From: CAJXQU01 sp965223825
GTDB taxonomy: Bacteria > Pseudomonadota > Gammaproteobacteria > CAJXQU01
Direction: 5' to 3'
NCBI GenBank assembly: GCA_965223825.1
Contig: OZ245018.1
Location: 930,001-994,000, forward strand
Length of the DNA: 64,000 nt
The notes under the pieces are model-generated. The model was not told the origin of the DNA. It saw only the letters and a program-made list of their open reading frames with translations, and ran no database searches. This document shows positions 1 through 9,368 of the stretch, one piece after another. The stretch's first letter is position 1, and each line of letters opens with the position of its first letter. Made by a program: the position numbers and the translations under genes.

Positions 1-2667
1 GGCGACAATGGAGACACCACTGCCTTTGTGGTGAATATCTTGAATAAATGATCGATCAATTTTTAAACAATCAAGTGGGAATTTCTTCAAATAACTGAGG
101 CTTGAGTAACCTGTTCCAAAATCATCAATAGAGAGTGACACGCCGAGTTTATGCAGACCTTGCAAGGTTTCCACTGCGCGATCAATATTGCGCATGATGG
201 CACTTTCCGTGATCTCGACTTCTAACATCTCAGCAGGTAATCCGACCTGATCAAGTTTTGATTTAATCAGCTCAACCAGATCCGTGTGTAGAAATTGTTG
301 CGGTGACAGGTTGACAGCAATGTGGCCGAAATTAATGCCTTCTTCCTGCCATAATTTTGCTTGCTTGCAGGCGGTCGTTAAAACCCAGTCCCCGAGGGAT
401 GCGATCAACCCCGTTTCCTCTGCAAGCGCGATAAACGTTGTCGGTGGAACATTGCCGAGGTCAGGATCATTCCAACGTGTTAGTGCTTCAAGTCCGATCA
501 CGTTGCCGGTGACGGTACAGACCTTAGGTTGGTAATGAATGCGTAATTCGTTCTCTTCGATAGCGCGACGTAATAAGCCAAACATTTGCATGTGTGCTTT
601 GGGTTTGTCATTCATTTCCGGTTTGAAAAATTGATAAGTATTCCGGCCATCGTCTTTTGCTTGATACATGGCAAGATCGGCCGTTTTAAGCAGTGTCCCC
701 ACATCATCGCCATGATCCGGATACAGGGATATGCCGACGCTTGCGGTGACGTATAATTCACGGTTTACCGCCCAGATTGGTTTGGCCAATCCGGCCATGA
801 CTTTCTCAACGATCTGGTGAACGGTATGCACAGTGCTGATATTTTCAAGAATAATGGTGAATTCGTCACCACCGATACGCGATAAGGTATCGCTCTCGCG
901 GATCAACCCATGCAAAACGTCGGCGACTTTGCGCAAAACTTCATCGCCAGCAGAATGGCCCAAGGAGTCATTAATGGATTTGAAATTATCCAGATCTATA
1001 AACATGACAGCGACACGTGTGCCCAAGCGTTGACTGCGCGTAAGGCTGGCGGAAAGGCGATCGTGAAATAAAGTGCGATTTGAAAGGCCAGTTAAGCTGT
1101 CGTAGAGGGCAAGTTTCTTTAATTCAATCTCCATCGATTTCCGCGTGCTGATATTGCGCAAGATGGTTAGAACAGCATCTTCTCCCCCGAAACGTATTGG
1201 GTGTGAGTGGCATTCTACCCAGAGACGTTTTTCGCCGTAGTTAAGTAGGAGTTCTACCTCTATGTAACGACTGTCCGACTGACCAACATGCGCGATTGAA
1301 TGCAAGTTATTCATCCAATCATCCATATACTCAGGTGCGATCAGATCAGCAAAGCGGTATGCATCGAATTCTTCGACTTTGTAGCCCAACATTTTAGGAA
1401 TGACGGGATTCCAAAATAAAGTGCGATCTTCCCGTGTGACTAACACGCCGTCGTTCATGGCCGTCATTAAAGTACGGTACTTTCCTTCGCTTTCGATTAG
1501 GGCTTTTTCACTTAATTCCCGTGTGAGAATTTCTTGCTCGAGGATACCATTGGTGGTGCTGAGTGCTTTTGTTCGTTCTTCAACGCGCACCTCTAATTCT
1601 TGTTGGTGTTTTTGTGCGGTTAACTCAAATCGTTGACGTGATCGGAAATACGCAATAAGCAGTGCGGTAAAAAGTAAGCCCAGCGCAAGTGCAAACCAGG
1701 GGCGTAACGGGGCTTCTAGCGCAGGTTGATTTGAAGGAGGAAGAATGATGATTTCCAGATCCAGATCGGCATAGCTAATCGTGTCGACAAAGTGATTGGG
1801 CTCTTGCGTTAAAATGGCATCGCGTGTGAGTTTTATAGATTCATCGGTTTTTGGGTAATGTTGATAAGGGCGTGAATCATTCGCATGTTCGAAAATCATC
1901 ACACGTAAATTATGACCAAACACATAACTTTGCGCGATTTGGATTAGCTCGGGTAATTGGATCAGACTGACTAAATAACCTTTTAACGGAATGCGTTGGG
2001 AAAATAAAAACGGTTCCGTATTTGATGGAAACACGGCTCGTGCGATCGTCAAGATCGGTCTCCCCTCGGTGAGCTCATTTAAGGCAAGGCTGAAGGTGCT
2101 ACCGGGCTGGGCAAGATCGCGAGTAAAAAGCGGACTTTCATCTGTCGAGAGGAGATCAAGATTGATCAAGTGCGATGCTTGCTTGCTCGGATGGGTAAAT
2201 GTGATGGGTAATTGCCAAAGGGTTGTTGTTGCAGGTCCACTATTCAACCTGGAAATGTGTGCTGTTGCAGCATGGTGAATGTCTTCATTTGCGTGCTTTT
2301 TAAAACTCCGAGTGGTGTCAGAGTGATGGCTGAATGGTGCCCAGAGCAGGGTCTGATGCTGGGTTTCTTCCGGCAATGCGTTACTGATAAATCGAGTGAA
2401 TTCGGTGCGATCAACATGTTGAGAAGATTCAAAAAAACTCACTGTCGATTCGAAATGCAATAGCGATTCATTGATACCGCGGCGAAGCGAGTTAGCTAAG
2501 TTACTCGCATCGTGTTGAAAGTTAGTATCTTGGCGTTGTTTTTCGAGATGCCATACAGCATCAAAGGCAATCCCGGAAAGCACTAACCCAAGTATAAACA
2601 ATGCGATTACGTTAAGGGGTATGCTTTTGCGTTGTTCTCCAGATGTTTGTTTTTGTTGTTCCATCAT
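1..2667 (-). CDS. CHASE-PAS-GGDEF-EAL cyclic-di-GMP signalling protein (C-terminus outside window)
   Basis: Inner-membrane protein that should make and/or degrade cyclic-di-GMP in response to a periplasmic signal. 889 codons are visible and no stop is reached at the window edge. Order: transmembrane segment about 17-37, CHASE-type periplasmic sensor about 50-300, second transmembrane segment about 324-341, coiled coil, PAS about 390-510, GGDEF domain with an intact RIGGDEF at 597-603 and an RxxD inhibitory site at 590-593 at the canonical five-residue distance, then an EAL domain with LEALTRW at 725-731 and DDFGTGYSSL near 848. Both catalytic motifs look complete as far as visible, so the protein could be bifunctional; which activity dominates cannot be read from sequence. 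Two adjacent ATGs (2667 and 2664) follow GGCGGA; either may be the start. Confidence 0.93.
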   Translation of the reverse strand, partial: MMEQQKQTSGEQRKSIPLNVIALFILGLVLSGIAFDAVWHLEKQRQDTNFQHDASNLANSLRRGINESLLHFESTVSFFESSQHVDRTEFTRFISNALPEETQHQTLLWAPFSHHSDTTRSFKKHANEDIHHAATAHISRLNSGPATTTLWQLPITFTHPSKQASHLINLDLLSTDESPLFTRDLAQPGSTFSLALNELTEGRPILTIARAVFPSNTEPFLFSQRIPLKGYLVSLIQLPELIQIAQSYVFGHNLRVMIFEHANDSRPYQHYPKTDESIKLTRDAILTQEPNHFVDTISYADLDLEIIILPPSNQPALEAPLRPWFALALGLLFTALLIAYFRSRQRFELTAQKHQQELEVRVEERTKALSTTNGILEQEILTRELSEKALIESEGKYRTLMTAMNDGVLVTREDRTLFWNPVIPKMLGYKVEEFDAYRFADLIAPEYMDDWMNNLHSIAHVGQSDSRYIEVELLLNYGEKRLWVECHSHPIRFGGEDAVLTILRNISTRKSMEIELKKLALYDSLTGLSNRTLFHDRLSASLTRSQRLGTRVAVMFIDLDNFKSINDSLGHSAGDEVLRKVADVLHGLIRESDTLSRIGGDEFTIILENISTVHTVHQIVEKVMAGLAKPIWAVNRELYVTASVGISLYPDHGDDVGTLLKTADLAMYQAKDDGRNTYQFFKPEMNDKPKAHMQMFGLLRRAIEENELRIHYQPKVCTVTGNVIGLEALTRWNDPDLGNVPPTTFIALAEETGLIASLGDWVLTTACKQAKLWQEEGINFGHIAVNLSPQQFLHTDLVELIKSKLDQVGLPAEMLEVEITESAIMRNIDRAVETLQGLHKLGVSLSIDDFGTGYSSLSYLKKFPLDCLKIDRSFIQDIHHKGSGVSIVA

Positions 2668-2787
2668 ATCCGCCAGCAAAGTATTGATATCGGCTAGTTA
2701 TGGCTAGCTCTCTGTTATATCGACCTTTTTTAATACGGCTGTAATTTTCAGTGTAGTCCTCGAAGTATTAGGACGTCAAAGAGATTC

Positions 2788-2811
2788 AGATCGCCACAAA
2801 ATAGGCGATCT
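2788..2811 (-). terminator. possible terminator hairpin after purK
   Basis: Perfect 8-bp inverted repeat (AGATCGCC ... GGCGATCT) with an 8-base loop, about 30 bases past the purK stop and before the GGDEF-EAL gene. On the minus strand it is followed by GAATCTCTTT, so the U-tract is weak. It may terminate the purEK transcript or only stabilise its 3' end. Confidence 0.4.
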
Positions 2812-2840
2812 AATGAATTTTGATGATGAGGGGGAGAAAA

Positions 2841-3944
2841 CTATGAGGAGAGTGCGTTCTCGGCTTCTTCTGCGAGCGTCAAAAGTGGTGAGATAAGTTG
2901 CACAAGCTCTTCAAGTTGATCGGTTCTTAGTGTGGCATGACCGACTTTACGACCAGCACGAAAACGTTTGTCATACGCATGTAAATGCGTCTGTGGCAAT
3001 GCCAGCACCGCTTCTGGTGACGGGACAGCACCAATGAAGTTAATCATCGCAGCGGCACCAATCGTATTTGTTAAGCCAAGCGGAAGCCCTGCTATTGCGC
3101 GAATGTGGTTTTCAAACTGGCTGGTGTCCGCACCTTCAATGGTCCAGTGGCCAGAGTTGTGAACGCGTGGCGCAAATTCATTCGCCATTAACTGATCGCC
3201 GATCTGAAATAATTCGAGTGCAATTACGCCAACGTAATCAAGTTCTTCGAGTAACCGGGTGACGTATTCTTCTGCTTTGGCCTGCATCGGATCATCCGCA
3301 CGGCTGATTGACAGGCGTAGAATTCCGTCGCGATGTGTATTTTCAGAAAGTGGATAAAACTGAATATCGCCGTTGACTGCACGTGCAGCAATGATTGAGA
3401 TTTCGCGATCAAACGGGACAAAACCTTCAAGAATTGCCGCCGCACCGTTCATGCTTGCGAAACCTGATTCCAAGTCGTCTTCCGTTTTAAGCATGGCTTG
3501 GCCTTTACCATCGTAACCAAGGCGACGGGTTTTTAAGATCGCTGGTAAGCCAATCTGTTCAATGGCCGTTTTCAGATCCGCTAAGGTGTCGATCGGTGCA
3601 AATGGTGGGACGGGAATATCTAGGCTGCGGAATAAATTTTTCTCTGTGAGTCGATCTTGTGCTGCAGCCAGCGCTTGTGGAGCAGGATAAACCGTGACGT
3701 GATCTTGCAAAAATGCTGCGCTTTCCATCGGCACATTTTCGAATTCATAGGTAACGACATCGACTTGATCAGCCAGCTCTGCAAGACAGCGCTCGTCGTC
3801 ATAGTTACCAACAATTTGATCACACACGCTGGCTGCGCAGACGTTTTCAGTCGGATCAAGAATGACGAATTCCAAACCGAGTGGATGGCCTGCTAACGCC
3901 AGCATGCGCGCTAATTGACCACCGCCTAAGATACCGATTTTCAT
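2841..3944 (-). CDS. purK: 5-(carboxyamino)imidazole ribonucleotide synthase PurK
   Basis: ATP-grasp enzyme that carboxylates aminoimidazole ribonucleotide with bicarbonate and ATP to N5-CAIR in de novo purine synthesis. The 367-residue length fits the family. Visible are the N-terminal nucleotide-binding loop GILGGGQLARML, the ATP-grasp segment with KTRRLGYDGKGQ near 140-150, and the C-terminal catalytic stretch ALELFQIGDQLMANEFAPR with the HNSGHWT motif. The start overlaps the end of purE by four bases (ATGA), so the two are translationally coupled. Cytosolic; substrate is passed to PurE. Confidence 0.97.
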   Translation of the reverse strand: MKIGILGGGQLARMLALAGHPLGLEFVILDPTENVCAASVCDQIVGNYDDERCLAELADQVDVVTYEFENVPMESAAFLQDHVTVYPAPQALAAAQDRLTEKNLFRSLDIPVPPFAPIDTLADLKTAIEQIGLPAILKTRRLGYDGKGQAMLKTEDDLESGFASMNGAAAILEGFVPFDREISIIAARAVNGDIQFYPLSENTHRDGILRLSISRADDPMQAKAEEYVTRLLEELDYVGVIALELFQIGDQLMANEFAPRVHNSGHWTIEGADTSQFENHIRAIAGLPLGLTNTIGAAAMINFIGAVPSPEAVLALPQTHLHAYDKRFRAGRKVGHATLRTDQLEELVQLISPLLTLAEEAENALSS

Positions 3945-4456
3945 GCGTTAACGCCTCTTGGATCAGGATTTGAAATAACGGTTTCCGTTTGATCAGTTCG
4001 ATATTGAATGATCGCTTTGCGAGAAGCTTCGTCATGTGTCGCGAGAATTGATGTCGCCAGCAGTGCGGCATTTTTCGCACCAGCGACGCCGATCGCTAAC
4101 GTGCCTACAGGGATTCCGGCAGGCATTTGTGCGATTGAGAGTAAGGAGTCCATCCCGCTCAATGCTTTACTTTGGACGGGAACGCCGAGCACGGGGAGAT
4201 GTGTTTTCGCGGCGATCATGCCGGGTAAATGTGCCGCGCCTCCGGCACCAGCGATGATAATCTTAAGGCCGCGTGATTCCGCATCTTCTGCATAGGTGAA
4301 GAGTTTGTCTGGTGTCCGATGGGCTGACACAACTTCCACCTCGTGGGCAATCCCGAGCGATGTCAAAATATCAGATGCGTGGCGCATGGTTTCCCAATCG
4401 GATTTTGAGCCCATGATGATGCCGACTATTGGTCGTTCGCCGTCTTTTTTTGTCAT
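3941..4456 (-). CDS. purE: N5-carboxyaminoimidazole ribonucleotide mutase PurE
   Basis: Converts N5-CAIR to 4-carboxy-aminoimidazole ribonucleotide. The class I PurE signatures are present: GIIMGSKSDWETM near the N-terminus, SAHRTPDKLF with the catalytic His, and AGGAAHLPGMIAA. I start it at the ATG at 4456 because GAGGA lies seven bases upstream and the resulting 171 residues match the family; an in-frame ATG at 4495 would add 13 residues with no homologous counterpart. First gene of a purEK operon. Confidence 0.96.
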   Translation of the reverse strand: MTKKDGERPIVGIIMGSKSDWETMRHASDILTSLGIAHEVEVVSAHRTPDKLFTYAEDAESRGLKIIIAGAGGAAHLPGMIAAKTHLPVLGVPVQSKALSGMDSLLSIAQMPAGIPVGTLAIGVAGAKNAALLATSILATHDEASRKAIIQYRTDQTETVISNPDPRGVNA

Positions 4457-4688
4457 TACAGTTTCCTCGTCTCTTCGGGATGTGTCGCTGATCATCTGGC
4501 TGATCGTCCGCGCTATTTAGTACCCAATGTGTCGATTTTGGCCCTAAGATTTTAGAAAGGCCGGAGAAAGAAAACCGGCAATAATACGCCAAAAAAACGG
4601 TGCTGAGTAGCCTCCCTAGTTTAGCGCCATTTTTGACGCTGAAATCATTGATTGGGTGCTTGCGATGGCTAAGCTAGAATGGCGCACT

Positions 4689-5699
4689 ATGGATTTACTT
4701 ACTCAAGGCGTTTTGGGCGCTTGTCTTGCTCAGTCTGGTTCGCGTCAGCCGGAAACGCGCATGGCAACTTGGCTTGGTTTTCTTGCAGGAATAGCCGCAG
4801 ATGCGGATATCTTTATTTCCTCTGCAAATGATCCTCTATTAAACATTGAATATCATCGACATTTTACGCACTCGATCTTTTTTATCCCGATCGGTGCGTT
4901 TTTGGTGAGCATTCTACTTTGGCCGTTGGTTCGTCGTTCTCTCACGTTCAAGCGCGTGTTTTGGTTTTGCTTGCTTGGTTTTAGTCTTAGTGGGTTTATT
5001 GACGCCTGCACCAGTTACGGTACGCGGCTTTTCTGGCCAGTAATTCCTGATCGATTGGCTTTTAACCTTATTTCCATTGTTGATCCGATCTTGACTGGCA
5101 CGTTAATCGTTGGGTTGATCTGGGCGTGGCGAAAGCGATCTGCACGTTCAGCGCAAGTTGGATTGTTATTCGGCGGTCTGTATCTTCTCTTGGGGTTATA
5201 TCAGCACGATCGCGCAATGACTGCTGCTGCAACGCTTGCAGAGCAACGTGGTCATGTTGCAGGGCGACTGTTAGTCAAGCCGACGCTGGGCAACTTACTG
5301 TTATGGCGTAGTGTTTATTTACATGATGCACGTTTGTTTGTTGATGGGATCCGTGTTGGTTTTGCACAAGAAGTGCAGGTTTACTCCGGTGCGTCGGTTG
5401 ATCTGTTTGATCGATCACGTGATCTGCCCGATGTACCCGTCGGGGCTGTGCTTGAACAAGACATTCGCCGTTTTGTGGATTTTTCTGATCAGTATGTCGC
5501 AACAAGTCCGTTGGATGAAATGAATCAACGTGCGCTTGCCGATATACGTTTTGCCAGTCTGCCCACCTCGTTAGCGCCTTTGTGGGTTTTACGTTTTGAT
5601 CCCAATCAGCCCGATCAGCACGGTGAGTTTGTTTCCACCCGTGAATTCAGCTCAGAATCGCGTAAGCGGTTTATACAAATGTTGCGTGGGCAACCATAA
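4689..5699 (+). CDS. DUF457/YdjM-type membrane-bound metal-dependent hydrolase family protein
   Basis: Multi-pass membrane protein of the family loosely called membrane-bound metal-dependent hydrolases (COG1988-like). The N-terminus MDLLTQGVLGA, the GxxAADADIF segment and the HRHFTHS histidine cluster near residue 48 are the family hallmarks; four hydrophobic segments follow between about 60 and 175. The C-terminal half is soluble and less conserved. No substrate is established. The start at 4689 gives the usual family N-terminus; upstream in-frame starts exist at 4665 (ATG) and 4656 (GTG), and none has a strong ribosome-binding site. Divergent from purEK. Confidence 0.8.
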   Translation: MDLLTQGVLGACLAQSGSRQPETRMATWLGFLAGIAADADIFISSANDPLLNIEYHRHFTHSIFFIPIGAFLVSILLWPLVRRSLTFKRVFWFCLLGFSLSGFIDACTSYGTRLFWPVIPDRLAFNLISIVDPILTGTLIVGLIWAWRKRSARSAQVGLLFGGLYLLLGLYQHDRAMTAAATLAEQRGHVAGRLLVKPTLGNLLLWRSVYLHDARLFVDGIRVGFAQEVQVYSGASVDLFDRSRDLPDVPVGAVLEQDIRRFVDFSDQYVATSPLDEMNQRALADIRFASLPTSLAPLWVLRFDPNQPDQHGEFVSTREFSSESRKRFIQMLRGQP

Positions 5700-5885
5700 T
5701 ATTTTTTTCGATCAGCCGCTGTTTTTTTCATCGAAAATGACCTATCCGATTACTGGAAGCGTACATTGCGTGACAATCCTTAACTGATCGATCCATCTGA
5801 TCAGCGTGATTTATGCGTGCTTCTAAGCGATGATGGCGATTTTACGTTTCTACTCAAATGACTGAGCTAATTTCAGGGAAGTAAT

Positions 5886-7079
5886 ATGTCATCATTCATT
5901 CAATCCGGCCGAAGCGCTGTATTAACGTTGCTCGCGGTTTTTCCAGTGTCATCCTTACACGCAGCACTGATCACCACTGGTGATGTGTCTTTAACGCCGC
6001 CCGATATTACTATCGGCCAGACCGCAACGGGCACTTTTACCTTAGATAATGGCAGTACTTTCACGAACGAGAATGCCCGTGTCGGTGATGAAGTGACCTC
6101 CAATGGGGTGGCGACGGTAACGGGGACAGGAACGGCTTGGACGAATACGTCAGAGCTTTTTATCGGCTCCTATGGCACTGGCCGTTTGAATATTGAATCA
6201 GGTGGGCAGGTGACTAATGTTACTGGGAAAGTGGGCGATCAAGTCAGTGGTGATGGACACGTTTTTGTCAGTGGTTCAGGCAGTCAATGGACGAATTCGA
6301 ATGATCTGTATATTGGTTCTTATGGCACGGGCAGCTTATCGGTTGCGTCAGAAGGTGCCGTTAGCAGCGTGAATGGTCGCGTTGGAGATCAAGCTGGGTC
6401 AAACGGTACAGTGAATGTCGCCGGTGTAAACAGTCAATGGAATAACAGCGAAGAATTGTTTATTGGTTCAGAAGGTCAGGGGCAGTTGTTCATAACCGGT
6501 GGTGGAACTGTGAGCAATACAAATGGCAAGATCGCAGATCAAACCGGTAGCACAGGATCGGTAACCGTGAGCGGAGTTGGTTCTCTTTGGGAAAACCAGG
6601 CGGATCTTTTTGTCAGCCAGGGGGGGAATGCTTCATTGACGATCGAGCAGGGCGGTGTTGTGGATGTCACCTCAGCAGCGCGTGTCGGCGAGTTCGGCGA
6701 ACTGAGCTTGATCAACGGAACGCTCAATGCGCTTGATTTGGAGCTGGACGGAATTTTAAGTCTCTTACTTGATGGTAGCGAGACGAATCTGCTGGATATC
6801 GGTAATACCGCGTTTCTCGGCGGAACCCTTTCGATCGATCTGGCGGATGGTTATATGCCGGTTTTAGATGATGATTTTAGTTTCTTATTTGCGAGTGACA
6901 TTATCGGCAGTTTTGAATCGTTTTTGTTTCCGACACTTGCCGAAGGGCAGTTTCAGTTTTACTCACGCGATGGTGTTGCCGGGTTACAAGTTAGTGCTGT
7001 GCCGGTGCCTGCCGCATTCTGGCTCTTTGCTTCGGCGATTTCTTGCTTGATCGCACGTCGACGTCAACACTGTCGTTAA
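5886..7079 (+). CDS. T5SS/PEP-CTERM-repeat surface protein with VPLPA-CTERM sorting tail
   Basis: Predicted exported, sorted surface protein. A signal peptide occupies about residues 1-26. Four glycine/serine-rich repeats of exactly 50 residues begin at 66, 116, 166 and 216, each with a V-G-D-x-x opening, an S-x-W-x-N centre and LFIGSxGxG; this is the beta-helix-like repeat shared by T5SS and PEP-CTERM proteins. The C-terminus is VPVPAAFWLFASAISCLIA followed by RRR: motif, hydrophobic helix and basic cap, the tripartite VPLPA-CTERM signal handled by exosortase-type enzymes. No exosortase is in the window. SD-like GGGAAG precedes the start. Its stop overlaps that of the convergent next gene by four bases (TTAA). 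Confidence 0.82.
   Translation: MSSFIQSGRSAVLTLLAVFPVSSLHAALITTGDVSLTPPDITIGQTATGTFTLDNGSTFTNENARVGDEVTSNGVATVTGTGTAWTNTSELFIGSYGTGRLNIESGGQVTNVTGKVGDQVSGDGHVFVSGSGSQWTNSNDLYIGSYGTGSLSVASEGAVSSVNGRVGDQAGSNGTVNVAGVNSQWNNSEELFIGSEGQGQLFITGGGTVSNTNGKIADQTGSTGSVTVSGVGSLWENQADLFVSQGGNASLTIEQGGVVDVTSAARVGEFGELSLINGTLNALDLELDGILSLLLDGSETNLLDIGNTAFLGGTLSIDLADGYMPVLDDDFSFLFASDIIGSFESFLFPTLAEGQFQFYSRDGVAGLQVSAVPVPAAFWLFASAISCLIARRRQHCR
6081..6680 (+). repeat. four tandem 150-bp coding repeats
   Basis: In-frame 150-bp units starting at 6081, 6231, 6381 and 6531, each coding 50 residues with the W-x-N ... LFIGS pattern. The first three are the most alike; the fourth has drifted (LFVSQ instead of LFIGS). 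Confidence 0.8.
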
Positions 7080-7447
7080 TCTTGATCAAACTGACCTGTT
7101 GAGAGCAACACCAGCGTACAAGCGCTTTGTACGTTAATTCCAGCCTTTTCCAGCTCTCGCATGATGCTCAGTGATTCTGAACCGGGGTTAAAAATCGCCC
7201 GTCGTGGTTTAGCGGCGATTAGATCATCCACGACATTCGTCAGATTTTTCGGGTTTAAGTAAATTGTCACGGTATCAATGTCATCATCGATCTCACGCAG
7301 GCTTCGAAAGCATTTCTCACCGAGAATTTCGTCTTCGTTCGTTGAAACGGGGAAAATCGGATAGCCCAGCTCATTAAGCTGAATTTGTGCGCGATGCGCA
7401 TAACGAGTCGATTTATTACTTGCTCCGAGAATAGCAACGTGTTCCAT
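7076..7447 (-). CDS. CoA-binding domain protein (YccU-like)
   Basis: Small cytosolic Rossmann-fold protein of the CoA_binding_2 family (123 residues, full family length). Visible are the nucleotide-binding start VAILGASNKSTRYAH, the YPIFPVSTNEDEILGEKC strand-loop and the conserved RAIFNPGSES segment with its Cys replaced by neighbouring residues, followed by SACTLVLL. Cellular role in this family is unknown. Convergent with the VPLPA-CTERM gene, sharing TTAA at the stops. Confidence 0.85.
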   Translation of the reverse strand: MEHVAILGASNKSTRYAHRAQIQLNELGYPIFPVSTNEDEILGEKCFRSLREIDDDIDTVTIYLNPKNLTNVVDDLIAAKPRRAIFNPGSESLSIMRELEKAGINVQSACTLVLLSTGQFDQD

Positions 7448-7575
7448 AGCACAACCTCCACAACAATATTACGATCACGTTAGCATGGGTTTAACGGCGA
7501 ATCACGACGCAGCACAGCAAAATTTACGTGGAACAGGTGTTAGAAATTGGCTATGAAAACAGTTCAGGAAACAGC

Positions 7576-9348
7576 TTAATAATCTGGTCGTGCTGCAGGT
7601 TTCAGGTAAGGAATGACCGGGGAGACTTTACCGGATTTGTGTCGCTGTTTAATCTCCCGCCAATATTCGACGGAGTCCAGTTCACCATGAACCTGCATGA
7701 AGACGGAGCGCAGGTGATCGCTCATGGCGAGAAATTTTAAGTGTTCTTCTGGGAAAATATCATTTTCGGAAACGTGATACCAGCCAGAGTCACGCATTTC
7801 ATCGTGCACATCATCCGCTTGTGGGATCTCACGGAAATTACATTCAGTGATTAGTGCGACTTCGTCATAATCATAAAACACCACACGATTGTGTTTGGTC
7901 ACACCAAAATTTTTCAAGAGTAGGTCGCCAGGGAAAATATTCGTCTGGGCTAAATCTTTCAACGCTTGACCATAATCCATAATCGCCAGCTCCGCTTTTT
8001 CCGCTGAAGCTTCTTGAATATAAAGGTTGAGTGGGCGAACGCGACGTTCTACGTAAACGTGTTTGATCAGGACCTGGTCACCCTCGCGTGAAACAGTTTT
8101 ACCAGCATTTTTGAGTAAATCATCGAGTAGTTTCGGGTCCATACGATCAACAGGGAATTGAATGTTGAGAAATTCTTGAGTGTCGATCAAGCGGCCTGCG
8201 CGATCATGTTCGGAGACAAGTTTGTACTTGTTGATCACGTCTCGACGCGAAACTGTTTTAGGAAAGCCAAAACGATCTCGGATGATTTTGAAGACCAAAT
8301 CGTAAGACGGTAATGCAAAAACCAGCATGACAAGACCTTTCTCACCATCGGCATGTTTAAACTGATCGGTTGTATGTTCAAGGTGTTTTGAGAGGCGATG
8401 ATAACGCTCGGTTTTACCTTGTCGCAGACGCCCAAGTACAGTAAAGAGTTCATCAACTGGTTTGTCTGGAAGAATGGAATGCAAAAAATGTACGGCGGCT
8501 TCGACTGAATTCGGATCGGCAAAGTAGTAGGAGCGGGTATAACCAAAAACAATACTTACTTCTTCTTGTGACATTAAGACGGCATCACTGCTGACACCGA
8601 GATGATCATGCTTGAATGCGATCACTAACGGCAGAATCCCGTTCCGCTTGATTACGCGGCCGACGAGGTAGGCGCGGGCAGATTGAAAAAAGAGTGAATC
8701 AATAAATTCAAAGCGTAGTAATTCATCGGATTCATCTTGCATGTCAGCACAGAACTGTGTGATTTTCTTGGTGATTTTATCAACATCTTGCACCATGTTG
8801 GCGTAAGGCACATTGAACGCAAAGTCGTTAAGAACGGTTTCAAATAGGGTGGATAACGATCCCCAATAGGGGTAGCGTTTGAGATCGAGTGCGGCGACGC
8901 GATCGGTACCTTCATCAAAACTGGAAAAAACAAATTCAAGATCGGGTTCATCGCCTACGGAACCAAAAAGGCGCCGCGTGGTTGAGTTGAAGAAGGTTTT
9001 AATGAAAGCAGAATCAGGAATGTTTTGTAGACGATCACCGAGGTATTTACGCACGGCTTTCCATTGCTGACGATCTAGTGCGGGTTGCTCATCTTCGAGT
9101 GTTTCCGTTTGCTGAGTGGGAGGATGCAGTATCTGTTTAACGGATTCTGCAATCCGGCGAACGGATTTTTCGTAAAGCTCGACCCGATCAGAGATATCTT
9201 GTTGATGGCCTTTCCAATCACGTTGTTCGAAACGTACGTGGGCACGTTCAGTGATTCGGTGAAAGTTTTCATTGTAGCGGTGAAAGCCGCGGTAAATCGT
9301 ACGTGCCGCGGCTGTCACTGCGTCCATATTGTCGACTGAATCAGACAT
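7576..9348 (-). CDS. aceK: isocitrate dehydrogenase kinase/phosphatase AceK
   Basis: Bifunctional enzyme that phosphorylates and dephosphorylates NADP-isocitrate dehydrogenase, setting carbon flow between the TCA cycle and the glyoxylate shunt. The 590-residue length is typical. The ATP-binding segment FALPSYDLVFKIIRDRFG is at 344-361, and the shared kinase/phosphatase active site GDLLLKNFGVT at 474-484 with FYDYDEV at 491-497. It begins 20 bases after the icd stop, with little Shine-Dalgarno signal, so it is probably read from the icd transcript. In enterics aceK is with aceBA; here it is with its protein substrate, and no aceA/aceB is in the window. Confidence 0.97.
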   Translation of the reverse strand: MSDSVDNMDAVTAAARTIYRGFHRYNENFHRITERAHVRFEQRDWKGHQQDISDRVELYEKSVRRIAESVKQILHPPTQQTETLEDEQPALDRQQWKAVRKYLGDRLQNIPDSAFIKTFFNSTTRRLFGSVGDEPDLEFVFSSFDEGTDRVAALDLKRYPYWGSLSTLFETVLNDFAFNVPYANMVQDVDKITKKITQFCADMQDESDELLRFEFIDSLFFQSARAYLVGRVIKRNGILPLVIAFKHDHLGVSSDAVLMSQEEVSIVFGYTRSYYFADPNSVEAAVHFLHSILPDKPVDELFTVLGRLRQGKTERYHRLSKHLEHTTDQFKHADGEKGLVMLVFALPSYDLVFKIIRDRFGFPKTVSRRDVINKYKLVSEHDRAGRLIDTQEFLNIQFPVDRMDPKLLDDLLKNAGKTVSREGDQVLIKHVYVERRVRPLNLYIQEASAEKAELAIMDYGQALKDLAQTNIFPGDLLLKNFGVTKHNRVVFYDYDEVALITECNFREIPQADDVHDEMRDSGWYHVSENDIFPEEHLKFLAMSDHLRSVFMQVHGELDSVEYWREIKQRHKSGKVSPVIPYLKPAARPDY

Positions 9349-9368
9349 TCAGTGCGAGTCTCTAAAAA

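Noticed and set aside
4008..4295. 95-codon plus-strand frame opposite purE
   Set aside because: Shadow of purE; the sense strand has all PurE motifs.
6081..6680. repeat array considered as CRISPR or satellite
   Set aside because: Units are 150 bp, in frame and protein-coding; no short identical repeats with unique spacers.
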